Of a stretch of DNA of 64,000 nucleotides, positions 1-10,173 are shown piece after piece. The DNA comes from an uncultured Clostridia bacterium (GTDB lineage: Bacteria; Bacillota; Clostridia; Oscillospirales; Ruminococcaceae), in the NCBI GenBank assembly GCA_947631995.1, contig CANRNT010000056.1, positions 1 to 64,000 on the forward strand, in the 5' to 3' direction. The translations under genes were made by a program, and so were the position numbers. The first letter of the stretch is position 1. Every line of letters starts with the position of its first letter. The notes beneath the pieces are model-generated. The model searched no databases and was not told where the DNA came from. It worked only from the letters and a program-made list of their open reading frames with translations.

Positions 1-98
1 TGCTCCCCTTTCATTAGACTTCTTTCGGGTATATTTCTATTATACCATATTGTCTAACAAATGGGGAGCATTTCACTTTTGCGGTTCGGGTCTGTTTA

Positions 99-2864
99 TT
101 ATTCAATTGTGATGTCCAAAAGCCCTGCGGAGCCGCCTGCCCAAACGGTGATAGTATCACAATTTTCGGCGCTTTTTGGAATATCCAGAGTATACTTTAC
201 AAAGTCGTCCTCGCTGTCGGTAGATGTAACACGCACAGTTGCTTTCTCGCCGCCGAAGTCAACGGTAAAGTCGCACGGATTTACTGACGCCATAGCCGAA
301 AGCGTTATTTTGCTCTTGCCGTGCAGCTCCATGCCGCCGTAAGTTGCGCAGCCGCCCCAGCCGACTACCTTTATATAATGCTTATGCAGTTTTTTGGAGT
401 AGCAAATACGCATTTTATCGCCGCTTTCAAAGCTTTGCGCTTCAAAAGTCGCGCCCCTTTTGCCGAGCGGTTCGCCGACAATTTCAATACTTGCCTGCGC
501 TCTTACATCGTCGCTTGCGGAGGCTGCAAAGAAGTTATAATCGCCGCTCTCGACTATCATTTTGCCGTTTCGCACATTATATATCTCCAGCGCATGGTCG
601 GGAACGGTTATCTCCGCCGCGGCGCTCTCCCCTGCCCTTACGAACACTCTTGCAAAGCCGCAGAGCTTTTTGTCGGGGCGTTTTGCCTGCGAAGCCGACA
701 CGCTGTAATATATCTGCACTACCTCTGTACCGTCGGTATCGGAGGTATTTTTTATGTCTACATGAGCCTTTACACAGCCGCTCTGACGCTCGACGGTCAG
801 CTTTCCGTACTCAAACGACGAATACGACAGCCCGTGCCCGAAGGCATACAGCGGCTTGCCCCTGAAGTACATATATGTAGCTTCGTTTTTCTCAATGTCG
901 TAGTCTTTGATGTCGTGCAGGTCGTTATCGCTCGCGTACCAAGTCAGCGGCAGTTTTGCGCAGGGATTGTTCTTTCCTCTGAGGGTGTGAGCTACCGCCG
1001 TGCCGAGGTGCGCGCCCGCGTGAGACGTATACAGAATTGCAGGCAGCTTTTGATTTTCCTCGACTATTGCAAACGGGTAGCTAGAAACCATGGTCATAAC
1101 GGTGTTGGGGTTGTTCTCACAGAGAGTTACCGCCATTTTTGGCTGGATATTCAGCGCGAGAGTTTTCCTGTCGTAGCACTCTTTCGCCACTTGCAAGGGG
1201 TGATTGCCGACGCAGAAAACAACAAGGTCGTTTTCTTTTGCCAATACTTTCGCTCTGCTTTCGCCCGAAGAAACCGTTTCTATGGTAAACATAACGTCGT
1301 CGCGTTCGCATTTTACTGGTGATACGCTTATACTGCCGTCATCGCCGCAAACAAGCCGCCTATGGAAAAGAAATTCTTCTATAACGGTCTTGTCGCTTTC
1401 GGGAACGGCGAAGAAATTGAACGTTTCCTGCGTGAACCACGCGTAAATTTGCCTGTCGTGCAGTTTTATACTGCCGTCGCCGTCAAGCCTGAGATACTTT
1501 TTATACTTCACCGAGAAAAAGCAGTTCCAGTTTTCACCCCAATTTTGCAGCTCAAACATCTCGCTGTCGCCGATTTTTTCAGCACAGGCGGCAACGTTTC
1601 CGTTTTCATCAACTGAAAGATATTTTCCGTTTTGCGCCTTTACGGCGACGATATCCCACAAGCTGTCGTGCGTAATCACGCTTTCGGGGTATTCATCTCT
1701 TATGCCCTGAAGCACCGACTTATCGCCCGACGAAATGCCCGTATACCAGTCCATGGGGTTCTCGTCAGCCATTGCGCCAACGACCGCTATCTTCTTCGGC
1801 GCGGTTTTAAGAGGCAGAATACCGTTATTTTTCAGCAGGCAGACCTGCTCGAGCGCGGCGCGGAGGTTGATATTCTTATACTCCTCGCAGTCGACTATTT
1901 CCTTGGAAATACTGTCAAACGGGCAGTCTTTATCAAGCTGACCGAGCTTTATACGCGCAAATATGACGTTTTCCAGAGACTTGTCAATATCCTGCTCGGT
2001 AATTTTATTTTCTTTAAGAGCTCTCAGCGCCGCATTTTTTACAATAGTTTCGTCGTCGGTCATGGTATCGCAGCCCGCTTTGAGAGCTTCTGCGAAAGTT
2101 TCGCTGTGGTTGTCCGTATAATGGTGAGCTGTGTATATCTGCGAAAATCCGCTGCCATCGGTCACAACGAACCACAGACCCCAGTTGTCTTTCAGCACGC
2201 TTTGCAGTTCGGTATTGCACACGGACGGCACGCCGTTCACCTTATTATAAGAAGCCATAACGCTGCGCGCGCCGCCGTTCTTTACGGCATTTCTGAACGG
2301 CGCATAGTAATACTCATGCTTCTGCTGCAGCGTACAGCAGGAATCATCGCTGCCCCTGTCCTGCTCGTTATTGTTGGCGCAAAAATGTTTCAGCGTGGGG
2401 ATAGTCTTATAATAAGTACCGTTATCCCCTGCCATGCCCGTGGTGTAGGCTCTCGCAAGCTCGCCTGCCAAAAAAACGTCCTCACCGTAGGCTTCCTCCA
2501 CTCTGCCCCACCGAGGGTCGCGGACGGGGTCAATGGTAGGTCCCCACAGGCAAAGATACGACTTTCCCTCAAAGTTATAGTAAGCGCGAGCCTCGTTTGC
2601 GGCTATCTCGCCGAGCTGCTCCATGAGATCGGTATCAAAGGCAGACGCCAGTCCCACAGGCTGCGGAAACACGGTAGATATCTTATCTTTCTCCCTGCCG
2701 ACAAAGCCGCGCGCGACCTCCGTACCGATATGGAACTCTTTCAGGTCAAGACGTTCTATCTCATTCTGATGAGTGGTCAGCAGACCCAATTTTTCTTCAA
2801 GAGACATCTGCGAGACAAGCTCGGCAGCTCTTTCTCTCATTTTATCGTCAACAGTTGTTCCCAT
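99..2864 (-). CDS. Glycoside hydrolase family 3 beta-glycosidase with an inserted beta-trefoil/fascin-like segment
   Basis: Translation has the GH3 N-domain (GPTIDPVRDPRWGRVEEAYGED, KHFCANNNEQDRG, VVTDGSGFSQIY) and the GH3 C-domain with a fibronectin-III-like tail. Start moved from the GTG at 2873 to the ATG at 2864, which follows AAGAGGTG. Confidence 0.9.
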   Translation of the reverse strand: MGTTVDDKMRERAAELVSQMSLEEKLGLLTTHQNEIERLDLKEFHIGTEVARGFVGREKDKISTVFPQPVGLASAFDTDLMEQLGEIAANEARAYYNFEGKSYLCLWGPTIDPVRDPRWGRVEEAYGEDVFLAGELARAYTTGMAGDNGTYYKTIPTLKHFCANNNEQDRGSDDSCCTLQQKHEYYYAPFRNAVKNGGARSVMASYNKVNGVPSVCNTELQSVLKDNWGLWFVVTDGSGFSQIYTAHHYTDNHSETFAEALKAGCDTMTDDETIVKNAALRALKENKITEQDIDKSLENVIFARIKLGQLDKDCPFDSISKEIVDCEEYKNINLRAALEQVCLLKNNGILPLKTAPKKIAVVGAMADENPMDWYTGISSGDKSVLQGIRDEYPESVITHDSLWDIVAVKAQNGKYLSVDENGNVAACAEKIGDSEMFELQNWGENWNCFFSVKYKKYLRLDGDGSIKLHDRQIYAWFTQETFNFFAVPESDKTVIEEFLFHRRLVCGDDGSISVSPVKCERDDVMFTIETVSSGESRAKVLAKENDLVVFCVGNHPLQVAKECYDRKTLALNIQPKMAVTLCENNPNTVMTMVSSYPFAIVEENQKLPAILYTSHAGAHLGTAVAHTLRGKNNPCAKLPLTWYASDNDLHDIKDYDIEKNEATYMYFRGKPLYAFGHGLSYSSFEYGKLTVERQSGCVKAHVDIKNTSDTDGTEVVQIYYSVSASQAKRPDKKLCGFARVFVRAGESAAAEITVPDHALEIYNVRNGKMIVESGDYNFFAASASDDVRAQASIEIVGEPLGKRGATFEAQSFESGDKMRICYSKKLHKHYIKVVGWGGCATYGGMELHGKSKITLSAMASVNPCDFTVDFGGEKATVRVTSTDSEDDFVKYTLDIPKSAENCDTITVWAGGSAGLLDITIE

Positions 2865-3065
2865 AAAATACACCTCTTGGCAAATATTTTGTCACGAATA
2901 TCACATCTGACAATAGTATATCATATTGCAGAGCATATTTCAAGTGGTTTTGGCGAAGTACCAAAAAATATCGAAAAATCGCGCAACTCTACTGTCGGTT
3001 TACTGTAGAGCGAGTTTCTCTACCGGTGGAGAACACACGGTATTGTAGACTCGGGCTCATGTAGG

Positions 3066-3095
3066 TTGACCGTGCGAAGCAGGCCGGGCTATAAT
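3066..3095 (+). promoter_or_regulatory. Sigma-A-type promoter TTGACC-N18-TATAAT upstream of degV
   Basis: Direct match in sequence about 60 bp upstream of the start codon. Confidence 0.6.
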
Positions 3096-3154
3096 ATATT
3101 CAGAGAAACGCAATATAACGCAATACAATAATTCAATACACAAAACGCGAAGAG

Positions 3155-4048
3155 GTGTGCGATATGAGTTTTGTAATAATGACAGATACATCGTCCAACA
3201 TAACAGCGGCAAGGGCAAGAAAGCTGAACATAGAGATGATACCTTTTTACTATTACGTTGACGGCAAAGAATGTTGCTGCGATAGCAAAAGCGGTCATAA
3301 ATTTGACGCCGACAGGTATTACAAAATGCTCGGCGACGGCATAGATGTTAAGACCTCACAGATAACGCCGCAGCGCTTTGAGGAGGCTTTTGAAAAAGTC
3401 CTTGTCGGCGGCAGCGACCTGATGTTCATAAGTATGTCGTCGGGAATAAGCGGCTCTTGCGGCAGCGCAAAGTCGGCGGCGCAAAAGCTTTCGGAAAAGT
3501 ATCCCGAAAGAAAAATACGCGTCATCGACTCTCTTGGAGCGTCGTTCGGAGAGGGTATACTGGCGACCGAGGCTTCAAAAATGAGAGCCAAAGGAATGTG
3601 CTTTGATGACGTATACGAAAATATCCTTGATATGCGCGACAGGCTCTATCAGGTATTCACGGTAGATGACCTTATGTTTCTCAAACGCGGCGGACGGCTT
3701 TCTTCAATGGCAGCCGGGATAGGTTCTATACTCAACATAAAGCCTATCTTAAAGGGTGACCGCGACGGAAAGATAGTTGCGTTCACCAAAGTAAGAGGAC
3801 GAAAGAAGTCGATAGAGGCTCTTGCAGAAAAATACAATGCTCTTGTAGAGCAGCAGGCTGTACAGACCGTATACATTGCGCATTGCGGCTGTAAGCAGGA
3901 CGCTATAACTCTTGCAGGTCTGATAAAAAAGATAAAGCCCCCGAAAAGCATTGCAGTCGCCGATTACGAGCCTGTTACGGGTTCTTATGTCGGCCCGGGA
4001 GCGCTGGCGCTGTTTTTCCTGTCACATTACGGCGCGTGCAATGAGTAA
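3155..4048 (+). CDS. DegV family fatty-acid-binding protein
   Basis: Translation has FVIMTDTSSNITAARARKLNIEMIPFYYYVDGKE, ISMSSGISGSCGSA, IRVIDSLGASFGEG and FLKRGGRLS, typical of DegV. Confidence 0.9.
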   Translation: MCDMSFVIMTDTSSNITAARARKLNIEMIPFYYYVDGKECCCDSKSGHKFDADRYYKMLGDGIDVKTSQITPQRFEEAFEKVLVGGSDLMFISMSSGISGSCGSAKSAAQKLSEKYPERKIRVIDSLGASFGEGILATEASKMRAKGMCFDDVYENILDMRDRLYQVFTVDDLMFLKRGGRLSSMAAGIGSILNIKPILKGDRDGKIVAFTKVRGRKKSIEALAEKYNALVEQQAVQTVYIAHCGCKQDAITLAGLIKKIKPPKSIAVADYEPVTGSYVGPGALALFFLSHYGACNE

Positions 4049-4092
4049 AACGAGAATATAAAGCTATAATAAACACAGAAAGGGTGATATAT

Positions 4093-4764
4093 ATGACCAG
4101 GACAAAGCTTTGCGACAGACAGCTTCCCTGCTATACTTTAGGTGAAGAGATACTGAACACGTCATCTCACGCTATCGGCGCGCTTCTGGGAATTGCGGCA
4201 CTTGTAGTCTGCGTTGTATTATCTGCTACAAAGCATGACGCATGGGCGGTAGTCAGCTCCGCTGTATACGGCGCTTCTCTCATCGCGCTGTACGCCATGT
4301 CAAGCGTATATCACGCATTAAGACCGTCGTTTGCAAAAAAGGTAATGCAGGTAATAGACCACTGCACGATTTATTTTCTGATAGCAGGAACATACACACC
4401 TATCCTGCTTTGCTCAGTAAGAAAAATATCTCCCGCGCTATGCTGGGTAATATTCGGCATTGTATGGGGCGTTTCAGCTATGGCAACTGTATTTACTGCG
4501 ATAGACCTGAAAAAATACTCAAAGCTTTCAATGATATGCTATATCGGGCTGGGCTGGTGCATAATAGTTGCTTCAAAAACGGCGTATCGTGCAATAGGCA
4601 AGACAGGATTTGCGTATCTGCTCATTGGCGGTATACTTTACACCGTAGGAGCTGTACTTTACGGAATGGGCAAAAAACATCGCTACGTTCATTCGATATT
4701 CCATATGTTCGTTGTATCGGGAAGCATTTTTCACTTCCTCTGCATTTTTACAAGTGTGCTTTGA
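4093..4764 (+). CDS. Hemolysin III / PAQR-like (YqfA family) membrane protein
   Basis: GEEILNTSSHAIGALLG, SSVYHAL, DHCTIYFLIAGTYTP and HSIFHMFVVSGSIFHF motifs. ATG at 4093 preferred after the GAAAGG SD. Confidence 0.9.
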   Translation: MTRTKLCDRQLPCYTLGEEILNTSSHAIGALLGIAALVVCVVLSATKHDAWAVVSSAVYGASLIALYAMSSVYHALRPSFAKKVMQVIDHCTIYFLIAGTYTPILLCSVRKISPALCWVIFGIVWGVSAMATVFTAIDLKKYSKLSMICYIGLGWCIIVASKTAYRAIGKTGFAYLLIGGILYTVGAVLYGMGKKHRYVHSIFHMFVVSGSIFHFLCIFTSVL

Positions 4765-4794
4765 AGCTTGTGCTATGACATTGGTATTCCATTC

Positions 4795-4830
4795 AAAAAA
4801 GCGGTATCTTTTTAAGGATACCGCTTTTTA
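4795..4830. terminator. Bidirectional rho-independent terminator
   Basis: aaaaaagcggtatc-tttttaag-gataccgcttttta hairpin between two convergent genes. Confidence 0.8.
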
Positions 4831-4831
4831 T

Positions 4832-5071
4832 TTACATCTCCGGCTTACTATAAGGCAAAGTTCTGTTTCTCTCGAATTGGAGGTACATTTTCCAAGCCTT
4901 TTGGAAAGAAGCGAAGATGTCGTCTCCGACATTCATGTTGTGCAGATGAGCTTCTATGTACACTTTGGATCTTGTTTCGGGAAAATGCTCATCATCATGC
5001 ACGAAGCTTGCAAGCTCGGCATACGGACTGTCCTTACCGTATCTTTTCAACACCCATTCTTTGAACGACAT
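4832..5071 (-). CDS. YozE/UPF0346-like SAM-fold small protein
   Basis: MSFKEWVLKRYGKDSPYAELASFVHDDEHFPETRSKVYIEAHL resembles the YozE family. Confidence 0.75.
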   Translation of the reverse strand: MSFKEWVLKRYGKDSPYAELASFVHDDEHFPETRSKVYIEAHLHNMNVGDDIFASFQKAWKMYLQFERNRTLPYSKPEM

Positions 5072-5177
5072 TTTCTATACCTCCCACAATATTATTATCC
5101 TGACTATCGTATAATTTAATTGTACAACATAATTGTTAAATTTTCAATAACAAAATAAAAATATAAAGAAATTTACA

Positions 5178-5230
5178 TATCCCTGTAAGAAAATGGCGGC
5201 TCGCCGCTAATGCTTACAGGGATAATTTTT
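5178..5230 (+). promoter_or_regulatory. Terminator-like hairpin (possible attenuator) in the leader of the left glycan operon
   Basis: tatccctgtaag ... cttacagggata followed by attttttta, with an inner ggcggctcgccg hairpin; no + strand gene lies immediately upstream. Confidence 0.5.
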
Positions 5231-5335
5231 TTATATATTATTTTATCGTATATAATGCCAAATTTACGCTTTTTCTCCCCTACCCTATTTGATTTATATC
5301 AATTTATCGTGCTTTTTATGCTCATGTTCTTAGAA

Positions 5336-5371
5336 GTAAGATTATCCGAAGCAGAGAGAGAAAAAAGGTTA
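5336..5371 (+). repeat. 35-bp element aagtaagattatccgaagcagagagagaaaaaagg (left copy)
   Basis: Same 35 bp occurs in inverted orientation around 47364-47398. Confidence 0.8.
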
Positions 5372-5387
5372 AGGAAAAGAAGAGATA

Positions 5388-7411
5388 AAATGAAAGAAAC
5401 GAGCAGGAGAAGGGCGTGGCATTGGAAAAAGATAGCAATATATTTAATGCTGTATGATATATTGGCAGTCAATGCTGCGTACTTTCTGGCGCTGTGGCTT
5501 AGATTTGACTGCAAATACAGTGCGATACCGTCCGACTATCTGATGTCGTACATTAAGACTATCCCTATACTATCCGTTATATGTCTTTTTGTATTTTGGC
5601 TTATGAAGCTGTACGGGAGCATATGGAGATTTGCAAGCTACAATGAATTTTCACGAGTCGTAGCGTCAACCGTGGTAACGACCGCGCTGAATATTGTCAG
5701 CATAACAGTATGTGCCTCAATACCGCGATCGGGTATAGTGCGAATGCCGGTATCTTTCTATGTGTTCGGTATGACGCTGCAGTTTTTTGCTATACTGTCA
5801 GTCAGATTTTCATACAGAATAGTATTGCTTATGCGAGACAACAAGCGGAAGATAAATGCAGTACAGAAAAGAATAATGCTGATAGGCGCAGGAGCAGCAG
5901 GCAGACTTATGCTGCAAAGCATAAATAACACGACAGACCTTTGTGAAAAAGTATACTGCATAATAGACGATAATCCTAACAAGTGGAACAGATATATAGA
6001 CGGCGTGCCGATAGTTGGCGGAAGAGAAAGTATACTGCGTTCGGTAGATATGTACAAGATAGATAAGATATGTATAGCAATACCGAGCGCCGCGCCTGAG
6101 CAAATGAGAGACATACTTAACGTGTGCAAAGAAACCGGCTGTGAGCTGAGGAAGCTTCCCGGTGTGTATCAGTTGGTAAATGAGAATATAGACGCGTCCG
6201 CGCTCAAGGAGGTAGCTATCGAAGACCTTTTGGGCAGAGATGTAATACATCTGGATATGACGCCCGTAGAGGATATGCTGTATGGAAAGACGGTATTGGT
6301 GACGGGCGGCGGAGGCTCGATAGGCAGCGAGCTTTGCAGGCAGATAGCAAGGCTGAGACCCAAGAAGCTTATTATATTTGATGTGTATGAAAACAATGCT
6401 TATTCTATCCAGCAGGAGCTGATAAGAAGGTATAAGGAGCTGGATCTGGAGGTACTGATAGGTTCTGTAAGAGACAGCGGAAGACTGAAAGAGATATTTG
6501 AAAAGTACAGACCGCAGATAGTTTACCACGCGGCAGCTCACAAGCACGTTCCGCTTATGGAAGACAGTCCGTGCGAGGCAATAAAAAACAATGCAATAGG
6601 TACATACAAAACTGCATATGCAGCGCTCAAAAGCGGCTGTGAAAGATTTGTGCTCATAAGTACAGACAAGGCTGTAAATCCGACCAACATTATGGGGGCG
6701 TCAAAGCGGCTTTGCGAAATGATAATACAGACATTCGACTATATGGTAAAGAACGGCCGCACAGACGAGCTGCCAAATCTTCATGCTCATATGACTGACG
6801 GTATAGTGCGTCACTCGGTGTGGAAAAGAGCTGAACCGAGAACACGCTTTTGCGCAGTAAGGTTCGGGAACGTGCTTGGAAGCAATGGCTCGGTTATACC
6901 GCTTTTCAAAAAACAGATAGCGGACGGCGGACCTGTAACGGTAACGCACCCCGACATAATACGATACTTTATGCTTATATCCGAAGCGTGCAGTCTTGTA
7001 CTCAGAGCAAGCGTTATGGGCAGAGGTTCGGAGATATATGTACTTGACATGGGAGAACCTGTAAAGATAGACACTCTTGCAAGAAACCTTATAAGGCTTT
7101 CGGGAAAAGTTCCCGATGAGGACATACAGGTCGTGTACACGGGACTGAGACCGGGCGAAAAACTGTATGAGGAAAAGCTGATGGCGGAGGAAGGTCTGGA
7201 AAAGACCGAGAACAACAAGATACACATCGGCAGACCTATACCGTTTGACTACGATCAGTTTATTGCGGAGCTTAAAATGCTCATGAATGTGGCGTATGAC
7301 GAGGACGAACAGGAGATATATTCGCTTGTAAGAAAAATAGTTACTACTTTTCACCCCGATGAATGCAAGTGCTATGATAACTTCGATATTGCAAGCGCCG
7401 CCAATGAATGA
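5388..7411 (+). CDS. FlaA1/CapD/PglF-like membrane UDP-GlcNAc 4,6-dehydratase
   Basis: N-terminal TM segments, then GKTVLVTGGGGSIGSELCRQIARLRPKKLIIFD, YHAAAHKHVPLMEDSPCEAIKNN, STDKAVNPTNIMGASKRLCE. ORF is open from 5210; the ATG at 5388 just after the 35-bp element is a plausible start. Confidence 0.85.
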
Positions 7412-7488
7412 GTGTGCAGGGAGAGAAAAACATTAAAATCTACCTCAAAATAAATATTAGATAGCCATGAGATAAGGAGAGAACCGTT

Positions 7489-8133
7489 TTGTACGAAAAA
7501 TATATAAAACGCTTACTGGACCTGATTTTGTCCGGGATTGGCATCGTTATATTGTCATTTCCTATGGCAGTAATTGCTATTCTCATAAAAATTGATGATC
7601 CTGGTCCTGCTTTATTTAAGCAGAAAAGGATCAAAAAAGACAAAAAGACATTTATGCTTTTAAAATACAGAAGCATGAAAATGTCTACTCCTCACGATAT
7701 ACCAACACATCTTCTTTCTGACCCGGAACAGTACATAACAAAGACGGGCGGATTTCTGAGAAAGTACAGCTTAGACGAACTCCCGCAAATTTTTAATATT
7801 TTTTTCGGAAATATGTCTATTATCGGACCGCGCCCGGCTCTTTGGAATCAGGATGATCTTATAGCTGAGCGTGATAAGTACGGAGCAAATGACGTTAAAC
7901 CTGGTCTTACCGGATTAGCGCAGATCAGTGGTCGTGATGAGCTTGAAATATCGGAAAAAGCTCGGATAGACGGCGAGTATGTAAAGGCTTTGAAATCGGG
8001 ATCTATAAACGGAATGTTTATGGATATAAAGTGCTTTTTCGGAACGATAAAGTCAGTTTTAAAGCACGACGGCGTTGTTGAAGGCGGCACCGGTGAATTG
8101 CACAAAATTCATAATGGAGTTATTGCAAAATGA
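7489..8133 (+). CDS. Bacterial sugar transferase (PglC-like phosphoglycosyl transferase)
   Basis: Single TM, then DDPGPALFKQKRIKKDKKTFMLLKYRSMK, LDELPQIFNIFFGNMSIIGPRPAL, VKPGLTGLAQISGRD. TTG start. Confidence 0.95.
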   Translation: MYEKYIKRLLDLILSGIGIVILSFPMAVIAILIKIDDPGPALFKQKRIKKDKKTFMLLKYRSMKMSTPHDIPTHLLSDPEQYITKTGGFLRKYSLDELPQIFNIFFGNMSIIGPRPALWNQDDLIAERDKYGANDVKPGLTGLAQISGRDELEISEKARIDGEYVKALKSGSINGMFMDIKCFFGTIKSVLKHDGVVEGGTGELHKIHNGVIAK

Positions 8134-9014
8134 AAAAAATTCTGATAACCGGTGTTGACAGCTTTATAGGCTCGTCTTTTGAGAAATACATAAATGAGAA
8201 TTTTCCAAATCAATATGATATAGATACTGTTGATATGACTGACAGCAGTTGGAGAGAAAAGAACTTTTCAGGATATGACTGTGTGTTTCATGTTGCCGGA
8301 ATAGCGCATTCTGATAACGGAAAAATTACCAGAGAGAAGGCTAAACTTTATTATCAGGTAAATACAAGGCTAACAATAGAAACCGCCAAAAAAGCAAAAA
8401 CAGAGGGCGTTAGGCAGTTCATTTTTATGAGCAGCGCAATAGTTTATGGAGAAAGTGCTCCAATTGGCAAGGACAAGCTGATAACAAAAGATACACCTGT
8501 TTCGCCTGCAAACTGCTACGGTGACAGCAAGGTAAAAGCCGAAAATGGTCTGCATAAATTAGAAAATGAAAATTTTAAAGTTGTTATTCTTCGACCTCCT
8601 ATGATTTACGGAAAAGGAAGCAAAGGCAATTATCCTTTGCTCTCAAAGATAGCGCAGAAGTTGCCTATATTTCCGTATGTAAAAAACCAGAGATCTATGC
8701 TGTATATTGAAAATCTGTGTGAGTTTGTACGGCTTATGATAGATAACAATGAATCAGGAACATTTTTTCCGCAGAACAATGAATACAGCAATACAAGCGA
8801 GCTTGTCAGAATGATTGCAGACGCACACGGGAAGAGAATTATACTTGCAAAAGGTTTTACATGGGCTTTGAAAATTTTAAGTTATATTAATCCTGTTGTT
8901 AATAAGGCGTTCGGGAGTTTGATATATGAGACGGAAATGAGCGAATATAGACAAGAGTATCAAAATATAAATCTTCCTGAAACAATAAGAAGAACGGAGT
9001 TATCAAATGAGTAA
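8130..9014 (+). CDS. NAD-dependent epimerase/dehydratase (WbpV-like C4 reductase candidate)
   Basis: KKILITGVDSFIGSS, SSAIVYGE, NCYGDSKVKAE extended-SDR motifs; overlaps the PGT gene. Confidence 0.8.
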   Translation: MKKILITGVDSFIGSSFEKYINENFPNQYDIDTVDMTDSSWREKNFSGYDCVFHVAGIAHSDNGKITREKAKLYYQVNTRLTIETAKKAKTEGVRQFIFMSSAIVYGESAPIGKDKLITKDTPVSPANCYGDSKVKAENGLHKLENENFKVVILRPPMIYGKGSKGNYPLLSKIAQKLPIFPYVKNQRSMLYIENLCEFVRLMIDNNESGTFFPQNNEYSNTSELVRMIADAHGKRIILAKGFTWALKILSYINPVVNKAFGSLIYETEMSEYRQEYQNINLPETIRRTELSNE

Positions 9015-10173
9015 GGTGTTAATTGTTGCATCTGTTGCTTCCATGATAGATCAATTTAATAGACCCAATATTAAACTTTTGAAAGAACTGGGATTTGATG
9101 TACATGTGGCCTGCAATTTCATTGAAGGAAGCACATGCAGTTCTGATAAAATACAACAGCTCAAAACAGATTTGCAATCTGATGGAATTACTTTCTCTCA
9201 GGTCGATTTTGCTCGTAATATAACAAGAATTTCACAAAATCTTCAGGCATATCGGCAAATTAAGCAGATACTAAATCAAGAAAAATATGATTTGATACAT
9301 TGTCACTCACCTATTGGTGGTTTATTAACTAGAATTGACGCTAATAAGTACCGAAAGGCCGGTACAAAAGTTATATACACCGCCCACGGCTTTCACTTTT
9401 ATAAAGGTGCTCCGCTAAAGAACTGGCTGTTGTATTTCCCTGTTGAGTGGATATGCTCGTTTTTTACCGATATGCTTATAACCATAAACAAAGAGGACTT
9501 TGCACTTGCAAAAAAACATATGCATGTTAAACACGTTACATATATTCCTGGAGTTGGCGTAGATTTAAAAAAGTTTTCCTCTAATACTCTTACAAACGAG
9601 GAAAAGCTCACTATCCGTCGATCACTTGGAATTAAAGATAACGAAAAAATGCTCCTTTCTGTTGGAGAACTTATCCCCAGAAAGGATCATGAAACGGCTA
9701 TTAGAGCCATACATAAATTAAACGATAAACGGATCAAGTATTTTATTTGCGGGCAAGGTGCTTTACACGATCATCTTCAAACTCTTATAAATGATCTAGG
9801 CCTTAGTGACAATGTAAAGCTTTTGGGTTTCAGAACGGATATATCCGAATTATGCTGCTGCGCCGATATGTTCGTTTTCCCTTCCCGGCAAGAAGGCCTT
9901 CCTGTCGCACTTATGGAGGCTATGGCGAGTGGTTTGCCATGCGTTGTTTCGGATATAAGGGGGAACACCGATCTCATAGACGACGGAAAAGGCGGATTTC
10001 TTTGCAAGCCGAATGATGTTGACGGTTTTGCTCAAAAGATCAAAATGCTTTTGTCTGACAGGGATCTATCGACTTCTATGAGCGTTTATAATACCAACAA
10101 GTTAAAAAAGTATGATATATCAGCTATAAACAGTCAAATGAAAAGAATATATCAAAAAGCAGCAAAGAATTGA
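9007..10173 (+). CDS. Glycosyltransferase, GT4 family
   Basis: HCHSPIGGLLTR, YTAHGFHFYKGAP, FVFPSRQEGLPVALMEAMASGLPCVVSDIRGNTDLI. Confidence 0.9.
   Translation: MSKVLIVASVASMIDQFNRPNIKLLKELGFDVHVACNFIEGSTCSSDKIQQLKTDLQSDGITFSQVDFARNITRISQNLQAYRQIKQILNQEKYDLIHCHSPIGGLLTRIDANKYRKAGTKVIYTAHGFHFYKGAPLKNWLLYFPVEWICSFFTDMLITINKEDFALAKKHMHVKHVTYIPGVGVDLKKFSSNTLTNEEKLTIRRSLGIKDNEKMLLSVGELIPRKDHETAIRAIHKLNDKRIKYFICGQGALHDHLQTLINDLGLSDNVKLLGFRTDISELCCCADMFVFPSRQEGLPVALMEAMASGLPCVVSDIRGNTDLIDDGKGGFLCKPNDVDGFAQKIKMLLSDRDLSTSMSVYNTNKLKKYDISAINSQMKRIYQKAAKN

Noticed and set aside
321-1322. 333-aa + strand ORF opposite the GH3 gene (and others such as 1632-3008)
   Set aside because: Lies antisense to a clear GH3 gene, no recognisable domain, Arg/Cys-rich composition typical of shadow ORFs.
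6701-7354. 217-aa - strand ORF (and 5810-6547) opposite the FlaA1-like gene
   Set aside because: Antisense to a clear SDR; no recognisable domain.
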